DNA from: Buddleja alternifolia
Taxonomy: Eukaryota > Streptophyta > Magnoliopsida > Lamiales > Scrophulariaceae
Length of the DNA: 64,000 nucleotides
Assembly: GCA_019426215.1 (NCBI GenBank)
Contig: CM033391.1
Location: 20,572,708-20,636,707, forward strand
Direction of reading: 5' to 3'
Of the stretch, positions 53,952 to 64,000 are shown piece by piece (the first letter of the stretch is position 1; each line of letters begins with the position of its first letter). A program made the position numbers and the translations under genes. A model generated the notes under the pieces. The model worked only from the letters and a program-made list of their open reading frames with translations, did no database searches and was not told the origin of the DNA.

Positions 53952-54436
53952 ATTTCCCCCTTTTTGATGATGTCAAGACCTTTAACTCTTATAACTCTTT
54001 TATAGATTAAGAGTTCAAAAAAAAGCCCAAATAAATATAAGTTAGTGTTTGGAAAGTTAGTCAAATTAGCTAATGTTAGATTAGCCTCAACAAGTTGTTT
54101 CAGCGATAAATCATTCATTTATATAGAAAGATAAGCATACATGATTTATACTAAATATAAGATAATTGAAAGCAATAACAGAAATAAAAGAGATAAGAAA
54201 AAAATATAAAGCATTCATTTTTTCTGTCGCTTTGTGCTTTCTACTCCTTGGTAGATTTCATTTGCTAAGTCCATGCGGAGTCGATCAACGTCTATCATGG
54301 TGGTATGTTGGAGTTCATCATAGTCATGCCTTCGTTGTCTAGCACTTTCATTTAGTCCCTTCAGCCTGTCCACCCATTCCCTTGGAGGCGTACCAAGTTC
54401 ACGAATTAAGTCGTTTCTTCAATCGTTGGATGGTTT
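53952..54436 (-). other. Element G 3' non-coding stretch and polypurine tract
   Basis: The purine run AAAAAGGGGGAAAT (53952-53965) touches the LTR. The remaining 470 bases up to the long ORF show no supported gene, although a 134-codon ORF crosses the LTR edge by chance. Confidence 0.75.
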
Positions 54437-56941
54437 CTAGTTGATAGGTCGCCTAAGCAGTCCGGCATAAGGATGAAATCCAATACTCTCCAAAAATTCA
54501 ACATCCAAGTCCGGAAGCAAATACCTTCCTAGATAATATCTTGGCTTCCTATTTTTAGTTAGCATCTTCTTTATGCTCACTATTTCATCAAACATTGATC
54601 GCCAGTGTTTATTATCTAGTTTAGATATTGCCTTGGTCTTTTCTTTATCTTTCCCCTTTTTGACATCAGCAAAGTATGTCTTCAAGTCAGCGATATCTCG
54701 ACACATAAGCTTGACTTCTTCAACCAAAAGGGAAACTTGTTCAGCGATACTTTGAGAGGCTTGAGCGGAAGTAATGTGTCGCTCAGTATCAGCTGAAGCA
54801 TTCTACGCAAGCGTCCGGTTGAATTCTTCAGAAAACGAAGTGATCAGCGGTGATATGGTATCCATGATTGCGATTGTGCTCTTTGTAGCAGCGTTTGAGA
54901 TAGCACTGCTTCGAGTGTCAGAAATAACTCAAATTTGCCTATCAGTTGTATCCAAAATCTTTGAGCAAGAACCTTCAATGTTGTTAAGTGAGTTCCGTAC
55001 TGCTTGTCTGAAATCTCGAGCATCCAGATCACTGTCCGAGTCCGAGTCTGAGGAGGAGCGCTTAGGAGATGGAATGAGTCCGTAAGATCTAGAAACTACA
55101 GCCTTACCTTTGTTTTTATCTCTGATAAATGGCTCTTCAGCATTTTCAGCATGAACTTCATTTATCGCTTCATCGATGGATGGATCTGCAATCGCTGACG
55201 GGGGCTCGACTACTAGGGCACTAGAAAGGTCTGGCAAAGAGGACTCGGGAATTTGAGCGGCATCCACAGTAGGAAAATCTTCTATTTCAACAATTTTGAT
55301 GGAAGGAGAAGGGTCTTCAACAGGAATGACCTAGAGTGGGCCAATCGCTTCCATCACATGCCTTGGACTTATCAGGTTGGTCTGCGGAATAAAGAATATA
55401 GCATCTTCACACTCTTTATCGCTTAGTGTAAGTTGCACTCTTTTCGGCAGATCAACTCCTGAATTATAAGATTTGTAAAAGTCCAAAATAAATGGCATTA
55501 GCGCTTGAGCTGATTCTTGGTCCACTAGCCTGATCAGCAATATCATCTTGGCCACCTGAATGTTCTGTTCACAAAAGAGCACAGAGTGAAGATTGTATCC
55601 TCGGAAGTCGCTTAGCCCTAAATAGTGGTTGAAGTGATATCCAATGCTTGTGCATCTTCTATCACTGCTCTTCTGTCTCGGTAGAATTCAGCAAACTCAA
55701 CGTGCTCATCTGCAACATTGACACGAATTTCACTTTGTCCAGGAAGAAGCGGTTGTTTACTGGTGGAGGCTTCTTCGTTCAGGTCTGGAAAGATGCGCTG
55801 AACAAATGCTTGACGAGGGTGAAACACATATCATCTACCTTGACTGAATAAGGCTAGTTGTTGACGAATGTAGCTCTCGATAGCTTACCTGTTGCCTGGC
55901 AAATCGCTAACATTTCTGGCAATATGCTGACGCTGTTGGAGTAAAAAGGTAGCAAACCCTCGGCGTCTGTATTCGATTCCGAATTCAAATAAGAATGGAT
56001 ATCTCACAAGTTCTTTAAGAGTATAGAATTGCAAAACGAACTCTTCAGCCCATCTGGCTGTATCCATCATCCATCGCTTGCCAAGCTTGTCAGCTTTCTT
56101 CTGATCTTTTCTAGCTGCCAGGAATTTCACAAAATGTTCAGTTTCTTCATCGTAATCCTCAGCCCATAATCTTGCAAGGTATTCACGGGCTTCATCTTCT
56201 ATCCACGAGTTAACTGAATTTGGACGCTCAGCAACAATCGGTCCTTTTCCATTCCAAATCCTGAGTGGATTAGAAGAGAGAGCATTCTGAGGAGAATTGA
56301 CGACTGATGGAAGAGCCGAGTATCTAATCCTGTTGAGATCCTCTTCATCGGGGTTTTTAAGCTAATCGCCATGTGGGGATTTTTTAATACAATTTTGTTT
56401 CACCGAAGGGGATTAATGAACTCATCAGAGCGACCGGTGAAACTAAAACGTCCTTGGTCAAAATTTGATCTGTTGATCGCTGGTCTTCGAATATACTCAA
56501 GGCGAGATTGAAGACGCTCCAGATTGTAGAGACCCAGGTCGGTAAATCGCTCAAAGAATTCAAACTTGTTAGAATTGGAAACATCAGTCCTATGGAGAGT
56601 GTTTTGAAAGTTGATTTCTGATTCAGCAAGGGTCTGGGTGTCCCGTTCTCTAGCGGCATAATAAAATTCAACTTCAGCAGAATATCCGCGAAGAAAGAAA
56701 TTGATGACACGAGGAGGAGATCCAGTTGGAGTAGGAACAAAGGCAATTTCTTCTGTTGGAATAGGGGCCACTTCTATCGACCGCTCAGCGTGTAGAGTCG
56801 CTTCACTGACTGGAGATGTTTCAGCGTCAGAAAGGACTTGAGCTACTTCTTTATCTATATCAGAAATAGTTGCCAGATCTACATCTACTTCAATAGGAAC
56901 CTCTGAAGATGGAGGTGCATCAGCGTCTGGTGCTTTTTGAG

Positions 56942-57021
56942 CTGATACATGTAAACGTTTGAGAAAAGTAAGCAAAATTTCTACTAAGTAGAAATGACAA
57001 ATAAGATACTACAACGCTTAC
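56942..57021 (-). other. Predicted intron 2 in element G long ORF
   Basis: 80 bases. Minus-strand donor CTCAAG-GTAAGC and acceptor ATGTATCAG-CTC. It contains stop codons; leaving it out joins two open stretches in frame. Confidence 0.6.
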
Positions 57022-57207
57022 CTTGAGGACTATCATCGACTTTGTCAGTCGCTTGATCTGTTTCAACAGTTGGTATATTTTCCTCAAGCTCCAGGATCAC
57101 TTCTTCAGGATCTAAATCTAGAAAAGAAGTGATAGGATCAGCACGGATGGGAATATGCAAATCCTCAAGAGTGTTGAGAACAGTTTGAATATTTCCTTCA
57201 CACTCGG

Positions 57208-57290
57208 CTGAAAAAGGTTTTATCCTAGCATTAGAGACTTAGAAACTAACGAGGAAAGGATAAATTACTTTGCTTAGCACAAGTACATAC
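57208..57290 (-). other. Predicted intron 1 in element G long ORF
   Basis: 83 bases. Minus-strand donor TTCGGG-GTATGTAC and acceptor CCTTTTTCAG-CCGAG with a pyrimidine tract. Leaving it out keeps the frame open into the next 186-base exon. Confidence 0.62.
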
Positions 57291-58526
57291 CCCGAACTTG
57301 GGAAAGCCTCTCAGATTGAGCATAAGCTTTAGGATCTAAGTTGACTTTTGGAACAGCATCAGAAGGAGGTGGAACACTCGCTGGTTCTTCAAGCGCTGGC
57401 TCTGCTGAAGCGCTTGTTGATGCACTGGAGTGGAGAGAAGAGTTATTCCTTCGGGCTAACGGTACTTCCTCTACCTCCTCTTCTTCTTCCTGAGGGAAGA
57501 TAAACGCTGGAGGAAGAGATGGTGATTTGGGAGGAGGAGAGGGAGATTTCTGTTTCTTCTTGGGCTCCGGCTTCTACTTCTGCTTCTTCGCTGGCTTTGA
57601 TGGTTCGGCGACTTTCAATGTGATTATTCTTTTCGGTCACTTGACCACCACTTTTTCTTCCAATGAAGATGATGAAGAAGATGAAGACGCTTGCTCTTCA
57701 TCATCACTGCGAACAACTCCTTTGGCAAGAAGTTGCTCACGCACTTCTTTGGGAACCGCTGCACCACCACGTTTTCTTGGCTTGAGCAGCTCGCCGATCA
57801 TCTTCTTTCCATTAAACTTTAGCGCTAGGATCTTCTTTCCAGCGTTGTTGGTGAAACCGCTAGCGCTAAGAATTCAACTTAAAATAATCCCATAAGGCTT
57901 GGGATTTACTGATTTGGACATCGCTGTCTTGAAGCGATTAAAAACGTAAAGCGACCAATTTATCTTTAGTTTAGTCAGAATTGCCACCATCATCTTGTAT
58001 TGAAGGTTGGAGACTTTATCGAAGCTGCCCTTTCGGCATTCGATCATCTTGGTGCATATGTCTGCAAGAATGACGTATTCACCCTTCATGTCATTTTTCT
58101 TGAAATTGGGTTCATAGGCATCTTCAACTTCATCCTTCTTGATCAATGCCCAGACCTTGGTAGCATCACCAAGAGTGACATTTTCAACTTCGGCACCATC
58201 ATTAGGCAAGTTTAGTAAAGATAAAATCAGAGGAGTGAGGACGAAGATCTCACTGGCAAAGGGAAAGACGCAGGAAATGGAGTTTCCATCGTCGAAATTT
58301 TTGCATTCTCGAAGAAGAATAGGGTTTCTTCCTCAAAGAGGTTGAAAACAGCAGTTATCATGTCGGGTAAACCAGACTCCTGAACAACTGGAAGAACATT
58401 CCTAAGAGGGAAGTTCTGGTTATCAAATAGATAGTCCCAGTTAACAAAAAAACCGGCGTTAACAGTGACTGGTTTCTCAAATTTGGAAGATTTTTCGACA
58501 GTAGATTTTGAAGGTTTGGGTGCCAT

Positions 58527-59409
58527 TGATGAACTGAAAAAGCTTTGGTAGAGGAGAGAAAAGATGTTCTTTTTTCCTTAGAGAGAAAGAACTTTTACTG
58601 TAGAGGAATTTTTAGAATTGATAAAGTTTTACTGTAAAGGTTGTGAAGGGTTTAAATAGGAGTCAAAAAATAACTCCTCAACTAATAGATTAATGACACG
58701 TGCACAGAAGTTAATTTTGAAAAGAACAAAAATTAAATCTGAGTCGTTTACACATAAATACGGATGTCAAAAGGTGCGATAAATATGGTAAAAACTGTGA
58801 AATATAAAATTTTGAAATCCGCAGTTACTTTTTCAAAAACGTTTGAAAAATTTTGAAATTTTCAGCGTGAAATGCACGCGCCTGATAGTACACTGACGCT
58901 TACTCATACAGGTGCAGTTACTGAACCGCCTAATTTTTAGATAGAAATCATTAACCGACAGTTTGATTTGATAAGCACGTGTGGGCAGTTGTCAAATCTA
59001 ATCTTTTGGACTTATCCACATGCTACTTTCAGCGATGAAAACTATGCATGAATTTCAGAAAAAAGATTACTTAGCGTTAAAGTCGGAATCTTTTTAACGC
59101 AGAAGTCTTTTTGAGAACAAAATTTAATTTCTTAAAGTTAAAAATAAAATTAATCGCTTGGATTTATAAAAGACATTTTCATTTATTAAAGATTGATTTT
59201 GTCATGCATAATAGATAAGCGCTAGTGATCAATGCATAAATTTTCAACATCATTTTTTATCACAGTCGCTTATGAGTTGAGACAAGTACAATTTTATGGT
59301 TCCCCCTAAAATTGATGACTCATTTTAATTTCAAAAAAAATGATTTAGACATAAACATAAAGTGGATTCCCCCTAAATTGTATACCTATAAAATGTGGTG
59401 CTCTATGAT
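58527..59409 (-). other. Element G spacer between pol and long ORF
   Basis: About 880 AT-rich bases with many stops in all frames. Just upstream of the ORF are repeated TTTACTGTAGAGG/TTTACTGTAAAGG words on the plus strand (58590-58640). No gene is supported. Confidence 0.7.
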
Positions 59410-62400
59410 TTAAGCGTTTAAATCAATCATACCTAATTCACTTCTTAAAGTGAGAAACCGTTGGTCGTTGAGCGCTTTGGTGAAGATATCTTCCAATTGT
59501 TTGTCAGTTCCAATGAAGTGCATGGAGATATCTTTTTTTTGAACATGGTCACGCAAAAAATGGTATCGAATGTGAATGTGTTAAGTTCTAGAATGAAGGA
59601 CAGGATTTTGGGTCATAGCTAAAGCACTTTGGTTATCACAATGAATTGGGGTAGGACCTAGGATTGTTCCATAATCTCCTAGTTGTTGCCTCATCCAAAG
59701 GACTTGTGCACAACAGCTCCCAGCGGCTCTGTACTCTGCTTCAACGGTAGAAGTCGCTATGGATTGTTGTTCCTTACTATGCCACGAAATTAATCTATCA
59801 CCTAGAAATTGACATGTACCACTAGTACTCTTTCTATCTATTTTGCATCCTGCAAAATCTGCGTCTGAATAACCAATTAGTTCAAAAGGAAAGTCCCTTA
59901 GATACCATAAGCCCACATTCTGTGTGCCTTTTAGGTATTTAAGGATTCTCTTGGCAGCATTTAAGTATGATTCTCTAGGATCAGCTTGAAAGCGTGCACA
60001 CATGCATACCGAAAACATAATATTGGGTCTACTAGTGGTAAGATAAAGAAGTGATCCAATGATACCTCTATAGTTAGTGATATCAATTTTCTTCCCACTT
60101 TCATCTTTATCTAACTAAAGTGTTTGGCTCATTGGAATTTTTCAAGATGATGCATTTTCTATACCAAATGTCTTAATCATATCTCTTATATATTTAGCTT
60201 GGTTTATAAATATTCCATTAGGAAGTTGTTTAACTTGTAATCCTAAGAAGAAAGTCAATTCACCCATCATGCTCATTTCAAATTGATCTTGCATGGTTTT
60301 CAAAAATTTCTCACAATCGCTTATTAGTAGAACCAAATATAATATCATCAACATAGATTTGGACTAAGAGAATATCTTCATTATGGGTAATTTTAAATAA
60401 CGTTGTATCAATGCTGCCTTTTGAAAAGCCTTTACCTATAACGAAGATAGAGAGAGTGTCATACCATGCTCTTCGTGCTTGTTTAAGGCCATAGAGTGCC
60501 TTATCTAAGTTGTAGACCATACTTTTGCCATGGTGGTTGTGAATCCTGGAGTTTGCTCCACATAAACTTCTTCTTGGAGTTTACCATTCAGGAATGCACT
60601 CTTCACGTCTATTTGGTATAATGTGAACTTGTTAAATGCGGCAAATGATAGGAACATCCTAATCGCTTCAAGATGGGCTACTGGGGCATACGTCTCATCA
60701 AAATCAATACCCTCTTCTTGACAATAACCCTAAGCGACTAATCTGGCTTTGTTTCTTATAACAATGCCATCTTCACCCATCTTGTTCCTAAAAACCCATC
60801 TAGTTCCAATAACACCTTGGTGAGTTGGTCTAGGTACTAGCGTCCAAACTTTGCTTCTCTCAAATTGGTTAAGCTCTTCTTGCATTGCTTCTACCCACCT
60901 TGAATCACTGAACGCTCCATCCACTTTCTTTGGTTCCATTTGAGATAAGAAACTTGCGAACATGGCCTCATTGATTGTGGCGGACCTAGTTCTAACAGGT
61001 GCTTCAATATCTCCAATTACTAACTCTGGTGGATGGTCTCCAAGCCATTTACGGTCTGGTTGGAATGGGTTGAGACATTCTTGATTATCAATTGCTTGAC
61101 TCTCATTAGTCTCTGGCGCAGTCGCTGCATCATTCACAGTTCTAATTTGCTCTTGATGATCATTCTCTTTATGACCATCAGAGATTTTGACAATATCATC
61201 ATTTGTAACCTCACGAGTAACTTTAGGAATAGGCACAAAAATTTCATCATCATCACTATCATCACCAAGATTGATTTGTGACAATTGTTGGGCAAGATCT
61301 TCAATTCCTACATCATCAGGATTAACCTTACTCGGTTCTTGGTTAGAATCATCAAACACAACATGAATGGATTAGAATGCGAAGACTCTTTCCATTCTTG
61401 GCATAGACTAGAAAGATTCTCTCATCCGCTTTAGGATCAAATGTCTTTAGGTTGTGGGATCCATTGTTATGAATGAAATATTTTGAACCAAATACATGAA
61501 AATATGAAACGTTAAGCTTACGTCCCTTCCACAACTCATATGGAGTCTTCTCATGTTGCTTGTTGATCATACACCGGTTCTGAGTGTAGCAAGCGGTATT
61601 GATAACTTCGGCCCAAAACCTTTGAGGCATCTTAGACTCTGCAAGCATCGTCCTAGAAGCTTCTTTAAGCGTTCTATTCCGTCGCTCGGCTACTCCATTT
61701 TGTTGAGGTGTTCTAAGGGAAGAATACTCATTAAGTATTCCAAAATCGATACAAAACTTCTCAAGAAATTAGTTAGTAAATCCAATTCCTCTATCGCTTC
61801 TAATTCTCGTCACTTTTAAATCTTTATAAGTTTTCAATTGACTAATTAGCGATGTGAGCTTGACATTAGTTTCATCTTTGGTCTCTAGGAATTCTACCCA
61901 TGTATAGCGAGAGAAATCATCAACTATTACTAGCGAGTACTTTTTACCACTAACACTCATGATTTGAATAGGACCAAACAAATCTAGATGCAATAGTTCA
62001 AGAACTCTAGAAGTAGTTAGGCATGGTTTCTTCTTAAAAGATGATTTAACTTGTTTACCCATTTGACATGCATCACATAAGCAATTTTTCTGAAAGGAAC
62101 CCTTAGATAATCCCTCTACTAGGTTTAGCGATATTAATTGAGAGATTGCCTTGAAGTTGAGGTGATTCATTTTTCTTTGCCATAACCAACCCAATCCATT
62201 TTGACTTTTAGCAACAAAGCATGTAGAGTTGTTATCAATTGTAGAATCCCAATCTACTAAATACACATTGTTTGTTCTTTTTCCACTTAATTTAGCAGAC
62301 TTAGTCTTAGCGTCGTTAACATAGTAGTAGTCGCTTGAAAATTTTACTTCAAAACCTTTATCACAAAATTGACTAATGCTTAACAAATTATGCTTACGAC

Positions 62401-62614
62401 CCTCAACATAATATACATCACTAATCATGATGTTCCCTCTATGCATGATACCTATACCTTTGGTTTTACCTTTGGAGTTATCACCGAATATAACTTGAGA
62501 ACCATTGGTAGCTTGATAGTTGGCTAGAAGATCTTTGGAAACCGTCATGTGTCTTGACGATCCACTATCAAAGTACCAAACTGAAATATCGGTGTTGGCT
62601 CTAGGTACCTGCAT
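59410..62614 (-). pseudogene. Element G pol: protease, integrase, reverse transcriptase, RNase H (broken)
   Basis: Copia order on the minus strand: protease with WYFDSGSSRHMT (62570 region), GAG-pre-integrase with WLWQRKMNH and CDACQMGK, integrase core (LHLDLFGP, RSDRG, then AERRNRT), the SIRE-type acidic linker, RT (RWVFRNKMGEDG, LYGLKQARRAWYDT, IYVDDIIFGS near 60350) and RNase H (YSDADFAGCKIDRKSTSG, AEYRAAGSC) to the TAA at 59410-59412. Stops near 61769 and 60730 and a stop at 59581, plus frame changes near 61355, 60600 and 60330, make it non-functional. Confidence 0.88.
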
Positions 62615-62617
62615 TTA

Positions 62618-64000
62618 AAGGATAGTTCTAATTCTTCTTAGGTGCCCATGTTGTCTTGGGTCCTTCAATGTTAGTAGCTTTGGTTTGAATTAAACTTTAG
62701 GAACCCATATTTTCCTAGTCTTCATTGTAGGAATACTGGCCTTCTTGGGTTTCACATTATGTTGTATGTGTTTTTTGGGTGTATAGTAATATCCTTGATT
62801 ATAATAGTAATCATAATCATAATCATAATCATAATCATAATTATCATAGTATCGATAATATGATCTTAACTGCCTTGGATATTGACGCTGGTATTTCCTT
62901 GGCGCTGGCTTGGGTTGCACTTTTGGTGCTGGACGCTTAGCACTTGATTCACAATGATCTGATTTATCCTCGGCCTTTTGAGCTTTTGGATGAACCCGTC
63001 TTTGTGAATCGATTGCTTTCGCCTTTCCCTTGCCTGAGTTAGCTTTGGATTTCTCATTTGACCTCGTACCATTTTCTCTTGGTTCATTCAGTGTTTGACT
63101 TTGTGAACTTTTCTCAACAAAGCAAACACCCTTGCCTTTGTTTTTTGCCATAACCTTAGACGCTTTTAATTTTTGACGAAATTTATCACAACCTAAACCG
63201 GTCTTTTCACCAAAAAGTTTGGTTACCTCAGCCACAGTATCTAGGTTTCTTGACGTTTTGGATAATGATGAGACGAGTTGCTCTGATTTGGTAAGTCTAG
63301 CGATCAGATCAGCTTCTCTCTTGACTATTATATCAAGTTCGCTTTTCAATTGAGTAATCTCTCTTTCAAGCGATTGGTTCTTCTCAATGCATTGTTGCTG
63401 AACTTGCAACTCTGCTTTAAGTGTTACTTTATACTTTTGAGAGATGAGATAATAGCAAAGTGATTTTAATATATTTTAGCAGCATCTTGACAATCTTTAT
63501 AATATTCATTAACTTTGTCAAGTAATTCATCATAAGAAAGAGGGTGAGATAATTCAGTGGTTACCTCTGGTAGCGAATCGTCAGACGCTTCATCATCTCT
63601 TGCCATAAGAAAAATCAACGTTGAGTCGCTTGTTGGCTCATCATCACTACTTTCATTTGATGATTCCAAATCCTATTCAGGTGCGGAGAATGGTTCAGAT
63701 TCCGCTAGCAAACCTTGTTGGCGAAGGTTGCTCCTGAATTGGTTTCTATCCGCATAGTCTTGCCTTGTGGGCTTAGACACATTTGGATAAGGACAATTTA
63801 CCTGGTAGTGCTCTGGTTTCCTGCAATTATAACACAAATTAGTTTTCATTTTTTGTTCAGTGGTTAATCGCTTTGAAACAACTGGCGTTGAGAGATTTTG
63901 AGTGGAAGTTGTAGGCGCTTGATAAGGAACTGGCGCTACTGGTTGAGGTGCAGAATATACTGCACTTGATACTGAGGCGCTAGTGCTGGGGAGGGGTTTG
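62618..64000 (-). pseudogene. Element G gag (partial at the window edge)
   Basis: Gag C-terminal two thirds. A CX2CX4HX4C zinc knuckle (CYNCRKPEHYQVNC) lies at 63793-63834. A coiled-coil segment follows at about 63400-63200 (QSLEREITQLKSELD), then a basic region and a Tyr/Asp repeat at 62806-62850. The IWVPK motif near 62700 is typical of SIRE gag before the protease. Breaks: a TAG near 63674, a stop at 63466-63468 with a frame change, and TAA codons at 62690-62692 and 62615-62617. Confidence 0.82.
62806..62850 (-). repeat. (ATTATG)n repeat in element G gag
   Basis: Tandem TAATCA on the plus strand, coding for a Tyr-Asp run on the minus strand. Length is a multiple of three, so the frame is kept. 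Confidence 0.88.

Larger units (their letters stand above)
54437..58526 (-). pseudogene. Element G long extra ORF after pol (env-like position), spliced-looking and decayed
   Basis: A coding-like region of about 4 kb starting at ATG 58526 (MAPKPSKSTVEKSS) and ending at 54437. It needs two GT-AG introns (57208-57290 and 56942-57021) to read through, giving about 1300 codons, far longer than I expect for a SIRE env-like ORF. Visible features: a basic, Ser/Pro-rich segment around 57500-57700, an Asp/Glu-rich segment around 57060-56800, a conserved-looking central part (LYNLERLQSRLEYIRRPA), a Ser-Asp repeat near 55040 and a probable coiled coil near the C-terminus. Damage: frame changes near 58215, between 56400 and 56130 and near 55600, and several stops. 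I recognise no named domain and no membrane segment. Confidence 0.65.
52462..64000 (-). mobile_element. Element G: SIRE/Maximus-like Ty1/copia retrotransposon, truncated by the window edge
   Basis: Minus-strand copia element reaching past 64000. In its own direction: gag with zinc knuckle (to 62618), pol (protease, integrase, RT, RNase H; to 59410), a spacer, a very long additional ORF (58526-54437), polypurine tract and 3' LTR (52462-53951). The polypurine context TCATCAAAAAGGGGGAAATTG followed by an LTR start TGTTAGG, the extra ORF and RT/RNase H motifs such as GTCQFLGDRLISW are typical of the SIRE lineage. The left end is set where homology to element A's gag resumes; its second duplication copy is outside the window. 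Confidence 0.88.

Noticed and set aside
53152..54118. ORFs within and next to G's 3' LTR
   Set aside because: They cross the LTR boundary or lie within AT-rich LTR sequence and match nothing.
1..64000. A host gene or non-transposon island
   Set aside because: Every stretch over 300 bases could be placed inside one of the seven retrotransposons by LTR, domain or homology between elements.

Overview
This window is plant nuclear DNA made almost entirely of LTR retrotransposons inserted into one another. I found no host gene, rRNA, tRNA gene or CRISPR array. The plant assignment rests on Athila-type Ty3/gypsy elements with env-like ORFs and tRNA-Asp-type primer sites, a Ty1/copia element with an initiator-tRNA-Met primer site, and a SIRE/Maximus-type copia element. 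The species cannot be told; a flowering plant, probably a eudicot, is my inference.

The nesting can be solved exactly because five insertions keep target-site duplications (TSDs). I label the elements A to G. A is an Athila-like element on the minus strand that runs out of the window on the left. Its two visible parts are 1-4888 and 50661-52461. B (minus, 4889-50660, TSD ATTTG) split A inside its reverse transcriptase. Four elements then landed in B: C, a full-length Athila (plus, 5181-17379, TSD TTAGA), in B's 3' LTR; D, a copia element (plus, 20607-30523, TSD GCTTC), in B's env-like ORF; E, a non-autonomous element (minus, 31506-37535), in B's pol-env spacer; and F, a second non-autonomous element (plus, 38759-44650, TSD GCCTC), in B's integrase. 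G, a SIRE-like element (minus, 52462 past the right edge), interrupts A's gag. Hand-compared LTR pairs are roughly 3-4 % different in B, 2.5 % in D, 2 % in C, 1 % in E and only 3 bases in 1438 in F, which agrees with the nesting order.

The autonomous elements are decayed. Stops are often at former CGA or CAG/CAA codons, as expected from deamination of methylated cytosine. D is the least damaged (one frameshift and two nonsense codons). By contrast E and F each keep an open, mutually homologous ORF of 362 and 333 codons and have no pol, so they would depend on enzymes from relatives such as A, B or C. All Athila-like members share LTR termini and, where visible, the same tRNA-Asp primer site.

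The most interesting signals are non-coding. (1) Each Athila-like family carries its own palindromic, CpG-containing box, repeated at about 22-bp spacing just upstream of the LTR TATA box. In A/B/C the same boxes recur in the gag-pol linker and upstream of the env-like ORF. (2) In C and A the array before the env-like ORF ends at a TATA box, which looks like an internal promoter. (3) A short hairpin just after the pol (or accessory ORF) stop is present in all five Athila-like elements and its stem shows compensatory changes. (4) A second hairpin next to an extra polypurine tract lies about 1.2-1.4 kb upstream of the 3' LTR. (5) D's leader has a perfect 24-bp palindrome followed by a 16-bp stem-loop, like a dimerisation/packaging signal. 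(6) G carries a very long, apparently spliced ORF between pol and its 3' LTR.
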